A stretch of 64,000 nucleotides of DNA, from the NCBI RefSeq assembly GCF_009466385.1, contig NZ_WIAQ01000023.1:23129-87128 (forward strand), given 5' to 3'. Positions 1 to 8,247 of the stretch are shown here, piece by piece. Each line of letters begins with the position of its first letter. The stretch's first letter is position 1. The DNA is from Peribacillus tepidiphilus. GTDB lineage: Bacteria > Bacillota > Bacilli > Bacillales > DSM-1321. Both the position numbers and the translations under genes were made by a program. The notes beneath the pieces were generated by a model that saw only the letters and a list, made by a program, of their open reading frames with translations, did no database searches and was not told where the DNA came from.

Positions 1-405
1 TTCGGGAAGAAGAGAAGATTTTCAGGACCAATTCAAACGGTCAAGGTATTGGAGGATAATGTCCTCGTTAAGGAGGCGTTACAAACGGTTCCGGGGGGTT
101 CTGTGCTTGTAGTAGATGGTGAAGGCTCCAATAGATGCGCTCTTATGGGAGACATGCTTGGAGAAATTGCCCAAAATCGTAATCTTGCAGGGGTCATTAT
201 TAATGGTTGTGTCCGTGACTCAGCTGAGCTTGCGCAATTAAATATAGGAATCCTGGCAAGGGGTACGAATCCTTTAAAAAGCAAAAAAGAGGGAAAAGGC
301 GAGAGAAATGTCGTTCTATCGTTTGGGGAAGTCGAATGGCATCCTGGTTATTATGTATATGCGGATGAAGATGGAGTTATTGTTTCTGCTCGCGAGCTCA
401 AGTAG
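1..405 (+). CDS. RraA-family protein (3' part)
   Basis: The open frame enters from the left edge, so the start lies outside the window; 134 residues are visible. The segment [14 protein letters not shown] carries the R-D pair of the G-x20-R-D motif of the RraA / 4-hydroxy-4-methyl-2-oxoglutarate aldolase fold, and [20 protein letters not shown] matches the family's N-terminal part. The family includes metal-dependent aldolases and the RNase E inhibitor RraA. Bacilli lack a classical RNase E, so a small-molecule aldolase or decarboxylase role is more likely, but the substrate cannot be read from the sequence. The gene ends just before a dispersed repeat and a terminator. Confidence 0.85.
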   Translation, partial: FGKKRRFSGPIQTVKVLEDNVLVKEALQTVPGGSVLVVDGEGSNRCALMGDMLGEIAQNRNLAGVIINGCVRDSAELAQLNIGILARGTNPLKSKKEGKGERNVVLSFGEVEWHPGYYVYADEDGVIVSARELK

Positions 406-411
406 GTTCAG

Positions 412-492
412 ACTGCCTGCAAATGCTACTCCGCCCTTGCGCGGATTTGTTCCTCGATTGATAAGTGTTTTCAACAAGTATGAATCCGAATA
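412..492. repeat. Dispersed intergenic element, short copy
   Basis: Contains a cagactg end, an actccgc-type core, and a right half resembling ttcctcgactgacaagcgtt followed by ttcaa. The same right half occurs at 18733-18767 and, partly, at 58035-58065. This copy looks internally deleted relative to the 18643-18767 copy. Confidence 0.55.
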
Positions 493-511
493 AAGTACCA
501 TTTATCTACGT

Positions 512-547
512 AAAAAACGTACCATTATCAAACAATGGTACGTTTTT
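512..547. terminator. Bidirectional rho-independent terminator
   Basis: A hairpin with arms AAAAACGTACCATT and AATGGTACGTTTTT has an A-run before it and a T-run after it. It can stop transcription from the RraA-family gene on plus and the coat-protein pair on minus. Confidence 0.9.
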
Positions 548-551
548 GATT

Positions 552-803
552 TTATTGATTAGCTGTAAGCTGTGATTTTACCTGCTGGATCACTTCTTGA
601 GAAGCTGGTGCTGCCGGTTGATAATATCCTTTTTGAAGAGCATAATTATAGATTGTCCTTTGACGGTTTTCGTCTTGATTGCGAAGCTGGATCAACGTTT
701 GTCTAAGGTCTGTATTATGGGATTCTGCAATATAAGTTGCATAGCCTGTTAAGCTTGCGTTTAAGCCTGCCAGATAGTCATTAACCATATCTTTTTCTTG
801 CAT
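552..803 (-). CDS. CotF-like spore coat protein
   Basis: An 83-residue protein beginning MQEKDMVNDYLAGLNAS. The start at 803 is chosen because AGGAGG lies 7 bases upstream; a longer open frame exists but overlaps the upstream gene in another frame. The sequence resembles the CotF family of small helical coat proteins (DYL.GLNASLTGYATYIAES and the C-terminal YALQKGYYQPA segment). These proteins are deposited on the forespore surface during sporulation. It follows another small coat-like gene by 11 bases, so the two form one transcription unit. Family assignment is by recall of the CotF pattern, without an alignment. Confidence 0.8.
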   Translation of the reverse strand: MQEKDMVNDYLAGLNASLTGYATYIAESHNTDLRQTLIQLRNQDENRQRTIYNYALQKGYYQPAAPASQEVIQQVKSQLTANQ

Positions 804-814
804 ACTCTTTCCTC

Positions 815-1003
815 CTAACCAAGAAAGCTTAGTAGTGTTTGTTGGGCTTGTCTTGCTGATTGGGCATCTCGTTGTAGCATTTCTTTTAATTGCGGATCTG
901 TACATTGCTGCGCATAAGTGTCGAGTTTATTCGCAACCATTCCATGTCCGCCAATGATATGCCGCAAATTTTCAACTTCCAACTCGGTTAAAGATGTATT
1001 CAT
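815..1003 (-). CDS. Small coat-associated protein (CotF partner)
   Basis: A 62-residue, Gln-rich helical protein beginning MNTSLTELEVENLRHIIGGH. AGGAGG sits 6 bases before the ATG. It is the first gene of a two-gene unit with the CotF-like gene downstream. Small proteins of this type (LRHIIGGHGMVANKL, followed by a Gln-rich helix) are commonly annotated as spore coat or coat-related proteins in bacilli. No signal peptide or membrane segment is visible. A structural role in the coat is inferred from the pairing. Confidence 0.75.
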   Translation of the reverse strand: MNTSLTELEVENLRHIIGGHGMVANKLDTYAQQCTDPQLKEMLQRDAQSARQAQQTLLSFLG

Positions 1004-1130
1004 CGTTCAGCCTCCTTTACAAAATTACACTTTTAATGTGCCTAAGTTTGTAAAAAATATTCCATGTGTTATTTAAAAATTAGCTACATTTGATGGGTAT
1101 TTGAAAGCTGAATTTCTTACGAATACTCTT

Positions 1131-2912
1131 TCAATCCTCAGAAAGAATGTCTTGAATTTGCGGAGGCTTATACCAGAGCTTTTTAAAATCAATCCATTTA
1201 CGAGCGTTGAATTCTACCCCGTTTAGGAAGGTGTCGTAGCTTACTTCGATTTCTTTATGGGTTAAAAATAGTAGCATGCCTTCTTTCTTCAAATATTCCT
1301 CGACTTCATTCAATTTATCCTGTCGAGATACTGGATTGCTGTCAGCTGTTATGTCTCTCATTCTCGTGTCCAGCTTTTTCTTCATCTCGTCATGAAGTAA
1401 TGGATAGATAAAGCCTTCCTTGTATAAATACAAATCTAACAGAGATATAATTCCTTCATGAGGCGTGGCTTCAAACAAGATCAAGTCCGCCTGCTCGATC
1501 ATTTCTTTTTTCTTTATTTCATGTAATTCGACAACCTTGACCTCCAGCTGAATTTGATAGGAGTGAAGGTGGGTTTTGAGCCATTGAGCATCAAGCTCGT
1601 GCCTTCTATAGGTGTAAAGGGTTATTTTTTCTCCTTTATAGTCTGTTTGATTTTGATCTACTTTATCTATGGCTACTGACTTCTTCATGGCATATCCGTC
1701 AGAAAAATGAAACTGAATCGATGGACAAATTCTTGGATACCCCAATTCTTGAACCATCTTAGCCCGATCGATCAACAAATCCATCATCCTTCTCAGTTTC
1801 ACATTTTGCAAGGGACCTTCCTTAACCGTGTTGACACTTAAAACGGTAGTACCGGAATAAATCTCAGCCTTTGACCAACTTTCTAATCCTTTATTTTTAC
1901 TTTCTCCTGTATCGACATGGAGTTTTTGCCCTTCCATTACCTCATGTTCAAGCCACCTGGTCTCCATTCTCCATATTTCGATCCTATGAATATGTGGAAG
2001 GTGCTGAAAGTGTTTTTCGAAGATGGAAAGCTCCAAGTAGTCTTCCGAAAATGTGCTGATTTTATATGGACCTGTTCCAAAAAAATTGGTTCCTTCTATT
2101 TCCACAATAGACATGGGTACATATGAAACAAAATGTAGAAAGAGATGCTGAGGTCTATGGAAAGTGATGACGAGACAATACTTTGAGACAATTTCTATTT
2201 CTTTTAAATCTCTTAATAGCCAGGAGTGGGGGGAATCCTTCAGCCTCAGGAAGGATTTTTTTACATGATGGGAAGTTAATTCTTGATCATGATGGAAGAG
2301 AACCCCTTTCCGTAAATAAAAGACCCATTTGGTTTTAGATGGATTCGTTTCCCATGCATGAGCAAGCGAACCTTTAAATCGTTCTGTGTTCGGATCATAA
2401 TCAACTAGTGCGTTATAGATTTGGAGCATAATATGGGCGTCGAAATCAAAAAAAGCATAAGCGGGATCTAACGTTGTGACAGGTCGGAAAATAGGAAACC
2501 TCAATATCTCTGTTTCTTGATCTTCATTAGATACAATGCTGTAGTAACCAAAGTAGTTTCTGATCCATTCCAAAAAGTACGATTCTGCTTTCGACTGATT
2601 TCCATACTCTCTTACAAGCTCCAAGGCTTTATTGAGATGGCCTTCTTTCAATAAAAATTGAACTTGTTCATGCAAAAAGTCTTCAAAGTCCATAGAAAAA
2701 GAAAGAACGGAGAGGTTACCTCTTCCTTTGCCTGGTTTAAAAGAAAGAAGTCCATGTTGCATAAGTTTGTTTAGAATAATCTTTACGTTTCGGTTCGTGC
2801 AAAACAATACGTTCGAAAGTTCGTTTATAGATATTTCAATGCTTGTGCCGTTCGGAATATGTTTAAAGGCACTACGTAAGAGCAAAAAGTGATAGGTATA
2901 TTGATTGGTCAC
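1131..2912 (-). CDS. SgrR-family regulator with solute-binding domain
   Basis: A 593-residue protein starting at GTG 2912, with GGGGAGG 7 bases upstream. Residues about 5-70 form a winged-helix DNA-binding domain (ELSNVLFCTNRNVKIILNKL). Residues about 130-590 resemble an extracellular solute-binding protein of the SBP_bac_5 class (ALVDYDPNTERFKGSLAHAW, GTGPYKI). There is no signal peptide, so the binding domain is cytoplasmic and probably senses a small ligand, as in E. coli SgrR. It is transcribed divergently from an MFS transporter with a 165-base shared promoter region, a layout that suggests it controls that transporter. The ligand is unknown. Confidence 0.85.
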   Translation of the reverse strand: MTNQYTYHFLLLRSAFKHIPNGTSIEISINELSNVLFCTNRNVKIILNKLMQHGLLSFKPGKGRGNLSVLSFSMDFEDFLHEQVQFLLKEGHLNKALELVREYGNQSKAESYFLEWIRNYFGYYSIVSNEDQETEILRFPIFRPVTTLDPAYAFFDFDAHIMLQIYNALVDYDPNTERFKGSLAHAWETNPSKTKWVFYLRKGVLFHHDQELTSHHVKKSFLRLKDSPHSWLLRDLKEIEIVSKYCLVITFHRPQHLFLHFVSYVPMSIVEIEGTNFFGTGPYKISTFSEDYLELSIFEKHFQHLPHIHRIEIWRMETRWLEHEVMEGQKLHVDTGESKNKGLESWSKAEIYSGTTVLSVNTVKEGPLQNVKLRRMMDLLIDRAKMVQELGYPRICPSIQFHFSDGYAMKKSVAIDKVDQNQTDYKGEKITLYTYRRHELDAQWLKTHLHSYQIQLEVKVVELHEIKKKEMIEQADLILFEATPHEGIISLLDLYLYKEGFIYPLLHDEMKKKLDTRMRDITADSNPVSRQDKLNEVEEYLKKEGMLLFLTHKEIEVSYDTFLNGVEFNARKWIDFKKLWYKPPQIQDILSED

Positions 2913-3077
2913 AAAAAAACCTCCCCACAGTTAATCATTTTTCTACTTTCTAATTTTTGTCAAGATGATCTTGCGAAAGAAAAGGTGAAAAGCTTAGAAA
3001 AATCCTTTCGATTTTTCCTATACATGTCTCGACATAAAATGAGATTAGAATCGATAAACAAAGAGGGGATAAAAAAT

Positions 3078-4301
3078 ATGGGTGTTCATTACACACTGAG
3101 GGAAAAAGGGATTGGTAAATGGAAATATGATAATTTTACGCTTCTATTATCAGCGGGCCTTCTCTTAAGTATCGGGAATAAAATTTACGAATTGCTGCTC
3201 CCGTTATTGATGTATCAGTTATCGGAATCTTCGATCATCATGACCCAAATGAGAACAGCAGAACTTTTGCCTAATCTATTTTTTGGCATGTTTATTGGGG
3301 TCATTGTGGATCGGGTTAATCAAAAGAAATGGGCTATGGCAATGGTGCTATTTCAAGCTCTTATTTTATTCGTCATGTATGAGATGTTTGGGAGAGGCAT
3401 CTATAAACCTATTCTTTATTACCTTCTTGGATTTATGCTGATGACCTTGAATTACGGTTATTTTAATGTTCAAATTAGCTTGGTTAAAATGAGTTTACCG
3501 ATGAATAAGCTAACCTCTGCCAATGCTAAGCTTTCCTTCGTTGAAACGTTTGTTGGCATAATGGGACCTGTTTTATTAAGTATGGTCCTGATCCTATCTA
3601 ATATGGAGCAGGGATTATTAATAGCTGCGTTTTTATATGCTGTCTCTTATATTTTATTGATGAGACTAAAGGTGAATGAACCCGAAAAAAACAATCTTGA
3701 AACATCTTTTTGGGCTGATTTTAAGGAAGGCTGGAGAGAATTCAGTCAAAATAAGGCTTTAAAGAGCATGACTTTCTTTATAATGGTAGCGAATTGCTCA
3801 ATGACGGTTGTTAGTACAACGGTTTTATTTTTTGGTACGGAGGAATTAAAACTTTCTAATTCTATGCTTTCCTTTCTGCTATCCTCAGCCGGAGTTGGAG
3901 GATTACTAGGAAGTCTGGCCGCACGTTCCTTAAGAGACCGGTACTCATTAGGGATTTTATTTGGGATGTCCATATTATTAAATGGAGTCGCTTATTTGGG
4001 ATTATTCTTCACCCATCATTGGTTACTGCTTGTACCATCCCTTTTATTAAATGGATTTGCTTCTTGTGTATATACGATATGTGCCTATACTTTTCGCCAG
4101 GAACAAACTCCTGCTGCTTTGATGGGAAGAATTAGCGGCATAACAGGAACGCTTTTTAGATTCGGGATGCCAGTAGCTATGCTCTTATCAGGCTGGATGA
4201 TGGACGTTTTGGGAAGCTCCTCCGTTTTTATAAGCGCCTCCCTTTTAAACATTATGCTATTTCTTCTGTATAAGAAATCGAATCTATGGCAGCTTCCTTA
4301 G
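3078..4301 (+). CDS. MFS transporter, divergent from SgrR-like regulator
   Basis: A 407-residue membrane protein with about 12 predicted membrane segments. The start at 3078 (MGVHYTLREKGIGKWK) is preceded by GAGGGG; the frame is open farther upstream but without a better site. The segment FFGMFIGVIVDRVNQKKWAM fits the loop 2-3 signature of the Major Facilitator Superfamily (GxxxDR.xrk). It resembles the MFS_3/EntS-type exporters found beside SgrR-like regulators in bacilli. Export of a peptide-like or drug-like compound sensed by the neighbouring regulator is an inference; the substrate is unknown. Confidence 0.85.
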   Translation: MGVHYTLREKGIGKWKYDNFTLLLSAGLLLSIGNKIYELLLPLLMYQLSESSIIMTQMRTAELLPNLFFGMFIGVIVDRVNQKKWAMAMVLFQALILFVMYEMFGRGIYKPILYYLLGFMLMTLNYGYFNVQISLVKMSLPMNKLTSANAKLSFVETFVGIMGPVLLSMVLILSNMEQGLLIAAFLYAVSYILLMRLKVNEPEKNNLETSFWADFKEGWREFSQNKALKSMTFFIMVANCSMTVVSTTVLFFGTEELKLSNSMLSFLLSSAGVGGLLGSLAARSLRDRYSLGILFGMSILLNGVAYLGLFFTHHWLLLVPSLLLNGFASCVYTICAYTFRQEQTPAALMGRISGITGTLFRFGMPVAMLLSGWMMDVLGSSSVFISASLLNIMLFLLYKKSNLWQLP

Positions 4302-4441
4302 AATCTTCCCGAAAATATTGTTTTTTACGAAAAGACAGAAAGTGAAAACCGATTTATAATAGATACAAGAAAGGATGAAAGGGGTTCCATTTTTGGTAAT
4401 TTCCCTTTTTTTGATTCAAAAATAGTCAGGAAGTGCATAAC

Positions 4442-5584
4442 ATGAAATGTGTAATGGCAATCGATTCTTTTAAAGGTTCTCTTTCTTCTCTAGAAGTCGG
4501 AGAAGCAGCGAAAAGAGGTCTATTACAGGCTTTACCAAATGCAGAAGTGGACATTGTCCCGATGGCGGATGGTGGGGAAGGAACCATTGAGGCGTTGCTT
4601 TATGTAAACAAAGGAAAGAAGATTCCTGTTTCAGTTCACAGCCCGATCATGGAGATCGTTGAAGCGGAGTATGCTGTTTTTGAGTACAACGAAATCCAAC
4701 ATGTTTTTATTGAATGTGCTCAGAGTACAGGTCTTCCTTTAGTACCCCCAGCCAAACGGAATCCTTTAAAAACAAACAGCTATGGATTGGGCGAACAGAT
4801 AAAAGACGCCATCCAAAAAGGATACCGGCATTTTATCTTGTCTCTCGGAGGAAGTGCCACAAATGATGCAGGCTGTGGAATGCTTCAGGCACTTGGCTGG
4901 GAATTCTATAATAAAAATGGCGAAAAGCTATCTCATCATGGAAATCCTTTGCTGGAAGTATACGATTTTTCTGATCAACATGTACTGCCTGAGTTAAAAG
5001 AGTGCACCTTTATTGTGGCAAACGACGTAAACAATCCTTTTTATGGTGAAAAGGGAGCTGCGTATGTATTTGCCAGACAAAAAGGGGCAAGTGACCGTGA
5101 TATTGAAGTCCTGGATCAAGCAATGCGTCGTTTTGCAGGTCTTATAAAAGAGCATCTCGGCATAGAGGTTCAAAACATTCCTGGAGCCGGTGCAGCAGGT
5201 GGTTTAGGTGGTGGAATCGCTAGCTTCCTGCAGGGCGAAATGAAGCCAGGGGTTGAAATGGTCATGGAGCTAGTTGGATTGAAGGAGAAGATTCGAGATG
5301 CCGATTTAGTTATAACAGGTGAAGGCAGCTTAGATCGCCAATCCTCCATGGGGAAAGTTCCGTACGGAGTAGCGCGGCTAGCTAAACAATTTGGTATTCC
5401 CGTCATTGGGATTGCTGGCCGGATTGATCATGATTTAGGTGAGTTAAATAAGGTACTGGATGCCGCCTTTTCCATACAGACGGAATGCCTTCCTTTGGAA
5501 GAGGCCATGAAATTTGAAGTAGCTTCCAAACAGATTGAAGTGACAATGAACCAGATGATGAGATTAATACAAGCAGTAAAGTAG
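4442..5584 (+). CDS. glxK: Glycerate kinase
   Basis: A 380-residue enzyme that phosphorylates glycerate with ATP (GarK/GlxK family, glycerate 2- or 3-kinase). Diagnostic segments are MAIDSFKGSLSS at the N-terminus, GGSATNDAGCGM near residue 140, GAGAAGGLGGGI near residue 245, and TGEGSLDRQS near residue 295. ATG 4442 is chosen over GTG 4433 because AGGAAG lies 8 bases upstream of it. The length matches the family. The gene is monocistronic: a strong terminator follows at 5699-5740. The best B. subtilis counterpart is YxaA/GlxK. Confidence 0.93.
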   Translation: MKCVMAIDSFKGSLSSLEVGEAAKRGLLQALPNAEVDIVPMADGGEGTIEALLYVNKGKKIPVSVHSPIMEIVEAEYAVFEYNEIQHVFIECAQSTGLPLVPPAKRNPLKTNSYGLGEQIKDAIQKGYRHFILSLGGSATNDAGCGMLQALGWEFYNKNGEKLSHHGNPLLEVYDFSDQHVLPELKECTFIVANDVNNPFYGEKGAAYVFARQKGASDRDIEVLDQAMRRFAGLIKEHLGIEVQNIPGAGAAGGLGGGIASFLQGEMKPGVEMVMELVGLKEKIRDADLVITGEGSLDRQSSMGKVPYGVARLAKQFGIPVIGIAGRIDHDLGELNKVLDAAFSIQTECLPLEEAMKFEVASKQIEVTMNQMMRLIQAVK

Positions 5585-5698
5585 CTGAAGGATTACTTTA
5601 GTTACGGCTTCGAAAAGCAAGTCACAAAGGTACATTTGCGACCGGATGACAGCAACCAATTTTATAACCTGTTACAATCAAAAATTTCCAAGTAAATG

Positions 5699-5742
5699 GA
5701 TACGCCGTTCCTCCCTTTTAAATGAGGAACGGCGTATTTTGT
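5699..5742 (+). terminator. Rho-independent terminator of glxK
   Basis: Hairpin ATACGCCGTTCCT / AGGAACGGCGTAT followed by TTTGTTTG. Arms of 13 bp are perfectly complementary. Confidence 0.92.
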
Positions 5743-5769
5743 TTGCTTGCAAAAAATTTTCCAATTATG

Positions 5770-5797
5770 TGCAACTTTTTGTTATGGTAAATCGTGG
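5770..5797 (+). promoter_or_regulatory. Candidate autoregulated ECF promoter
   Basis: TGCAAC at 5770-5775 and CGTGG at 5793-5797 are separated by 17 bases. They resemble the AAC/CGT(C) elements of ECF-sigma promoters. They lie just upstream of the ECF sigma gene, suggesting autoregulation, and make a GTG start at 5794 unlikely. Confidence 0.45.
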
Positions 5798-5820
5798 ATA
5801 GTGTGAAAGGGGGAGCAAGG

Positions 5821-6318
5821 TTGAATCTGGATGATCTATACAGACAGCACGTAAACGATTTATACCGATATTTGTTTTCTCTTTCCAAAGATCATTACAC
5901 AGCAGAAGATTTGGTACAGGAAGCCTTTTACCGAGCATATCTGCAAATGGAGGACTATGAATTTCAAAATATAAAGGCTTGGCTATTTAAGGTCGCTTAT
6001 CATGCTTTTATCGATTATAACCGAAAACATAAAAGGGTGACGCTTAGTGACAAGCTGTCTTACAGCATGGAGCATAGCCAAACTCCTGAGAAGGATTTTT
6101 TGGACAGAGAGGGATTTAAAATGCTGTTGAGTTGTATTCATACACTGCCAGAAAATGAAAAGCATGCTATTTTGTTATGTGATTTGCATCAGCTTCATTA
6201 TCAGGAAGCGGCTGATGTATTGGATCTCAAACTTAACACCTTGAAAAGTCACGTTTTTAGAGGGCGAAAGAAGCTAATAGAGATGATTAAGGAAAGGAGA
6301 ATTCGTGATGACCGATGA
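5821..6318 (+). CDS. ECF-type RNA polymerase sigma factor
   Basis: A 165-residue sigma-70 family protein of group IV. Region 2 lies at about residues 5-70 (LYRQHVNDLYRYLFS, DLVQEAFYRAYLQ, AWLFKVAYHAFIDYNRKHKR), and region 4 at about 105-160 (LPENEKHAILLCDLHQLHYQEAADVLDLKLNTLKS). The TTG at 5821 is preferred because AAAGGGGGAG sits 7 bases upstream. The 3' end overlaps the next gene, which encodes a membrane anti-sigma-like protein, so the sigma factor is probably held inactive at the membrane until an envelope signal. The inducing signal is unknown. Confidence 0.92.
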   Translation: MNLDDLYRQHVNDLYRYLFSLSKDHYTAEDLVQEAFYRAYLQMEDYEFQNIKAWLFKVAYHAFIDYNRKHKRVTLSDKLSYSMEHSQTPEKDFLDREGFKMLLSCIHTLPENEKHAILLCDLHQLHYQEAADVLDLKLNTLKSHVFRGRKKLIEMIKERRIRDDR

Positions 6319-7333
6319 AAAGATTAGTTCAAAGGATGAATCCATCTATCAGCAATTGATCAGTAATTCCAGAATAGAAATGGAACAAATTCATGGTCTT
6401 TCGGATGAGGGCCAGAAAAAAATTATTCAATCTGGGAAAAATAGGGCGCGAATGACGAATATTATGATTAGCTTAGCCTGCCTATTATTCATATTACCCG
6501 TTTTGACGCTTGGTACCTACCTATACTACGCCATCGGGGGAAGAGCGAATCATTTGATAGATGTGGCGGCTAAAACGATTTATGTGACCGAACCAAACAT
6601 GAGTGTAGAAGAAATGGAGCTGGAGGAAGATATCGGAATTTTTTCGATGGACATCATGTTCGATGTTTTCAAAAGAATTGGTAGTGAGGATTACAAAGCT
6701 GGGGAGTATTCCCTTCATTTTTATTTAGATCAGCCAAATTTTCCAAAAAAAGAGTGGAAGCTGGATCGACCGCTTGCTGAAGTACCAATGCCAGAAACTG
6801 AAGTAATGGTTCATCCGAAAAATGATGTACCTTTTGACACGCAATCACAATGGGACCTTTTAAAAGGATTACCAGATGGAACGGTATCAGAAGTATATCT
6901 TTCTTTTTCTAAAATCATGAGACCTAAGGAAGTGGAAGAGCTGCTTTCAATGGATGTGGAGTCTCGTTGGTATGCAGTGAATAGCGGCTTAGAGTCAAAG
7001 GGATTTGATAAGGAGGGTTTTCCAGTTTCACCAATTGGTTACCCTTCTCAAATTGACACGACTACTTGGTCTCCCTTTAATGGCCGGGAAAGTAATGAAA
7101 AGGTATTTCTCGATATTTTGAAGCTGCTAGAAAAAAAAGAAGAGGTTGCGGTTAAGGTGGCAAGAGCAAAATCACTGAATTTAGATGAACGTATCTCCTA
7201 TATAGAGAAAAACGGGATTGAAGTATATGGAGCGGTCGTTACTGGTCCTACAGCGGAATTAAGGAAGCTTGAACAGATAAAGGATATCCGTGCAATGAAA
7301 GTGGGGGAAGTAAAATTATGGAACTGGGAGTAA
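6308..7333 (+). CDS. Membrane anti-sigma factor
   Basis: A 341-residue protein with a cytoplasmic N-terminus, one membrane segment (about residues 55-80, ISLACLLFILPVLTLGTYLY) and a large outer domain. The layout and the segment SEVYLSFSKIMRPKEVEELL match the Bacillus 'sigma factor regulator' N- and C-terminal domains found in YhdL-type anti-sigma proteins. It overlaps the ECF sigma gene by 11 bases and the following membrane gene by 16, so all three are translationally coupled. The likely role is to bind and silence the sigma factor. ATG 6308 and GTG 6305 both fit GGAG upstream. Confidence 0.85.
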   Translation: MTDEKISSKDESIYQQLISNSRIEMEQIHGLSDEGQKKIIQSGKNRARMTNIMISLACLLFILPVLTLGTYLYYAIGGRANHLIDVAAKTIYVTEPNMSVEEMELEEDIGIFSMDIMFDVFKRIGSEDYKAGEYSLHFYLDQPNFPKKEWKLDRPLAEVPMPETEVMVHPKNDVPFDTQSQWDLLKGLPDGTVSEVYLSFSKIMRPKEVEELLSMDVESRWYAVNSGLESKGFDKEGFPVSPIGYPSQIDTTTWSPFNGRESNEKVFLDILKLLEKKEEVAVKVARAKSLNLDERISYIEKNGIEVYGAVVTGPTAELRKLEQIKDIRAMKVGEVKLWNWE

Positions 7334-7629
7334 AAAAGAAAATCAAAAGAGATGGAACCCTTCAAACCTGGACGGGATTCCTATCCTTCGTGATCGGTCT
7401 GATTGCGCTTGCCGGTTTAAATGCAGCCCTATTGCTAGAAACAAAAGCATTTCCGGAAACGGCTCTTGTACAGCTTCCGCTCATCGGACTTTTTCTAGGA
7501 ATTGTTGGTCTATTTACCCGCAAACGGTCAAGACTATGTGCATGGTGGGGAATCGGGATTTGTGTTTTTCTGTTTGTATTTACATTTATGATGTTTGGTT
7601 TAGCGTGGAGCATTAATCCGAAGCCTTAG
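7318..7629 (+). CDS. Small multi-spanning membrane protein of the sigma operon
   Basis: A 103-residue protein with three hydrophobic segments (FLSFVIGLIALAGLNAALLL, LPLIGLFLGIVGLF, WWGIGICVFLFVFTFMMFGL). It starts inside the end of the anti-sigma gene with GGGGGAAG upstream. I do not recognise a family. Its position as third gene of the ECF unit suggests it helps YhdL-like anti-sigma function, as small membrane partners (for example YhdK for SigM) do in B. subtilis. This is inference from context, not similarity. Confidence 0.75.
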   Translation: MELGVKKKIKRDGTLQTWTGFLSFVIGLIALAGLNAALLLETKAFPETALVQLPLIGLFLGIVGLFTRKRSRLCAWWGIGICVFLFVFTFMMFGLAWSINPKP

Positions 7630-7670
7630 TTGAGACTGAAGATCTTTCACTCTATCCCCAAAAAAACATA

Positions 7671-7704
7671 AAAAACTGCAGCTAAAAAAAGGCTGCAGTT
7701 TTTT
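7671..7704. terminator. Bidirectional terminator
   Basis: AAAAACTGCAGC / GCTGCAGTTTTTT hairpin between convergent genes, with A- and T-runs on both flanks. Confidence 0.93.
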
Positions 7705-7705
7705 A

Positions 7706-8032
7706 CTATTCTTCCATAACAGGTAGCCAGTCCTGCCCCCATTTCTCAATGGTTTTCAAGATGGGTTCTAGTGCCCGACCTTTATCCGTCAACGAATATT
7801 CAATGCGGACAGGTGTTTCTGGGTAGACCTCACGTTTGACGATTCCTTCCTGCTCCAATTCCTTTAATCTTTCTGAAAGGACGCGTCCGCTAATGTTGAT
7901 CGCGGATTCAATTGTGCTAAAGCGTTGAGGACCACCTGAAAGAAGTTGATAAATTATCAGCCCCGTCCATCGCTGACTTAATATAGACATCGCTTTTTCA
8001 AAACGAGGACATAGTGATTTTTGGTTCATCAT
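7706..8032 (-). CDS. HxlR-family redox regulator, YodB-like
   Basis: A 108-residue winged-helix protein of the HxlR (DUF24) family: SQRWTGLIIYQLLSGGPQRF and LSERLKELEQEGIVKREV are typical. Cys8 in the N-terminal SLCPRFEKAM matches the conserved redox Cys (Cys6) of B. subtilis YodB, which senses quinones and diamide. AGGAG lies 6 bases before the ATG. It is divergent from an mhqP-mhqO-mhqN operon, with a 15-bp YodB-like palindrome between them, so it very likely represses that operon until quinone stress. In B. subtilis the mhq genes are instead controlled by MhqR, a MarR-type protein. Confidence 0.88.
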   Translation of the reverse strand: MMNQKSLCPRFEKAMSILSQRWTGLIIYQLLSGGPQRFSTIESAINISGRVLSERLKELEQEGIVKREVYPETPVRIEYSLTDKGRALEPILKTIEKWGQDWLPVMEE

Positions 8033-8135
8033 AACTCACTCCTATTATTTATAGTATAGCTCAATGTTACAAATAATAAAATAATTATATTTTATAAATA
8101 AATTACTTGACGTATTTAAATTATAAACATATACT

Positions 8136-8150
8136 TACTTACATAAAGTA
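8136..8150. promoter_or_regulatory. YodB-type operator
   Basis: TACTTACATAAAGTA is a perfect 5-5-5 palindrome (TACTT/AAGTA). It agrees with the known TACT-N7-AGTA layout of the YodB box. It lies 112 bases before mhqP and about 100 before the regulator start. Confidence 0.75.
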
Positions 8151-8155
8151 ACTGA

Positions 8156-8209
8156 CTTACAGGTTAGAAGGTCGTAAACGTATTCCGGAGCCTTTCAACT
8201 GCCTGTAAG
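8156..8209 (+). promoter_or_regulatory. Hairpin in the mhqP 5' leader
   Basis: CTTACAGG pairs with CCTGTAAG 38 bases later, with AAGG/CCTT pairing inside. No T-run follows, so it is not a terminator. It may be a leader RNA structure, or spaced half-sites (GTAAC/GTTAC) of a second operator. Confidence 0.35.
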
Positions 8210-8247
8210 TTACCTATAAAACAAACTAAGCAAAAGGTTGTAAATAA

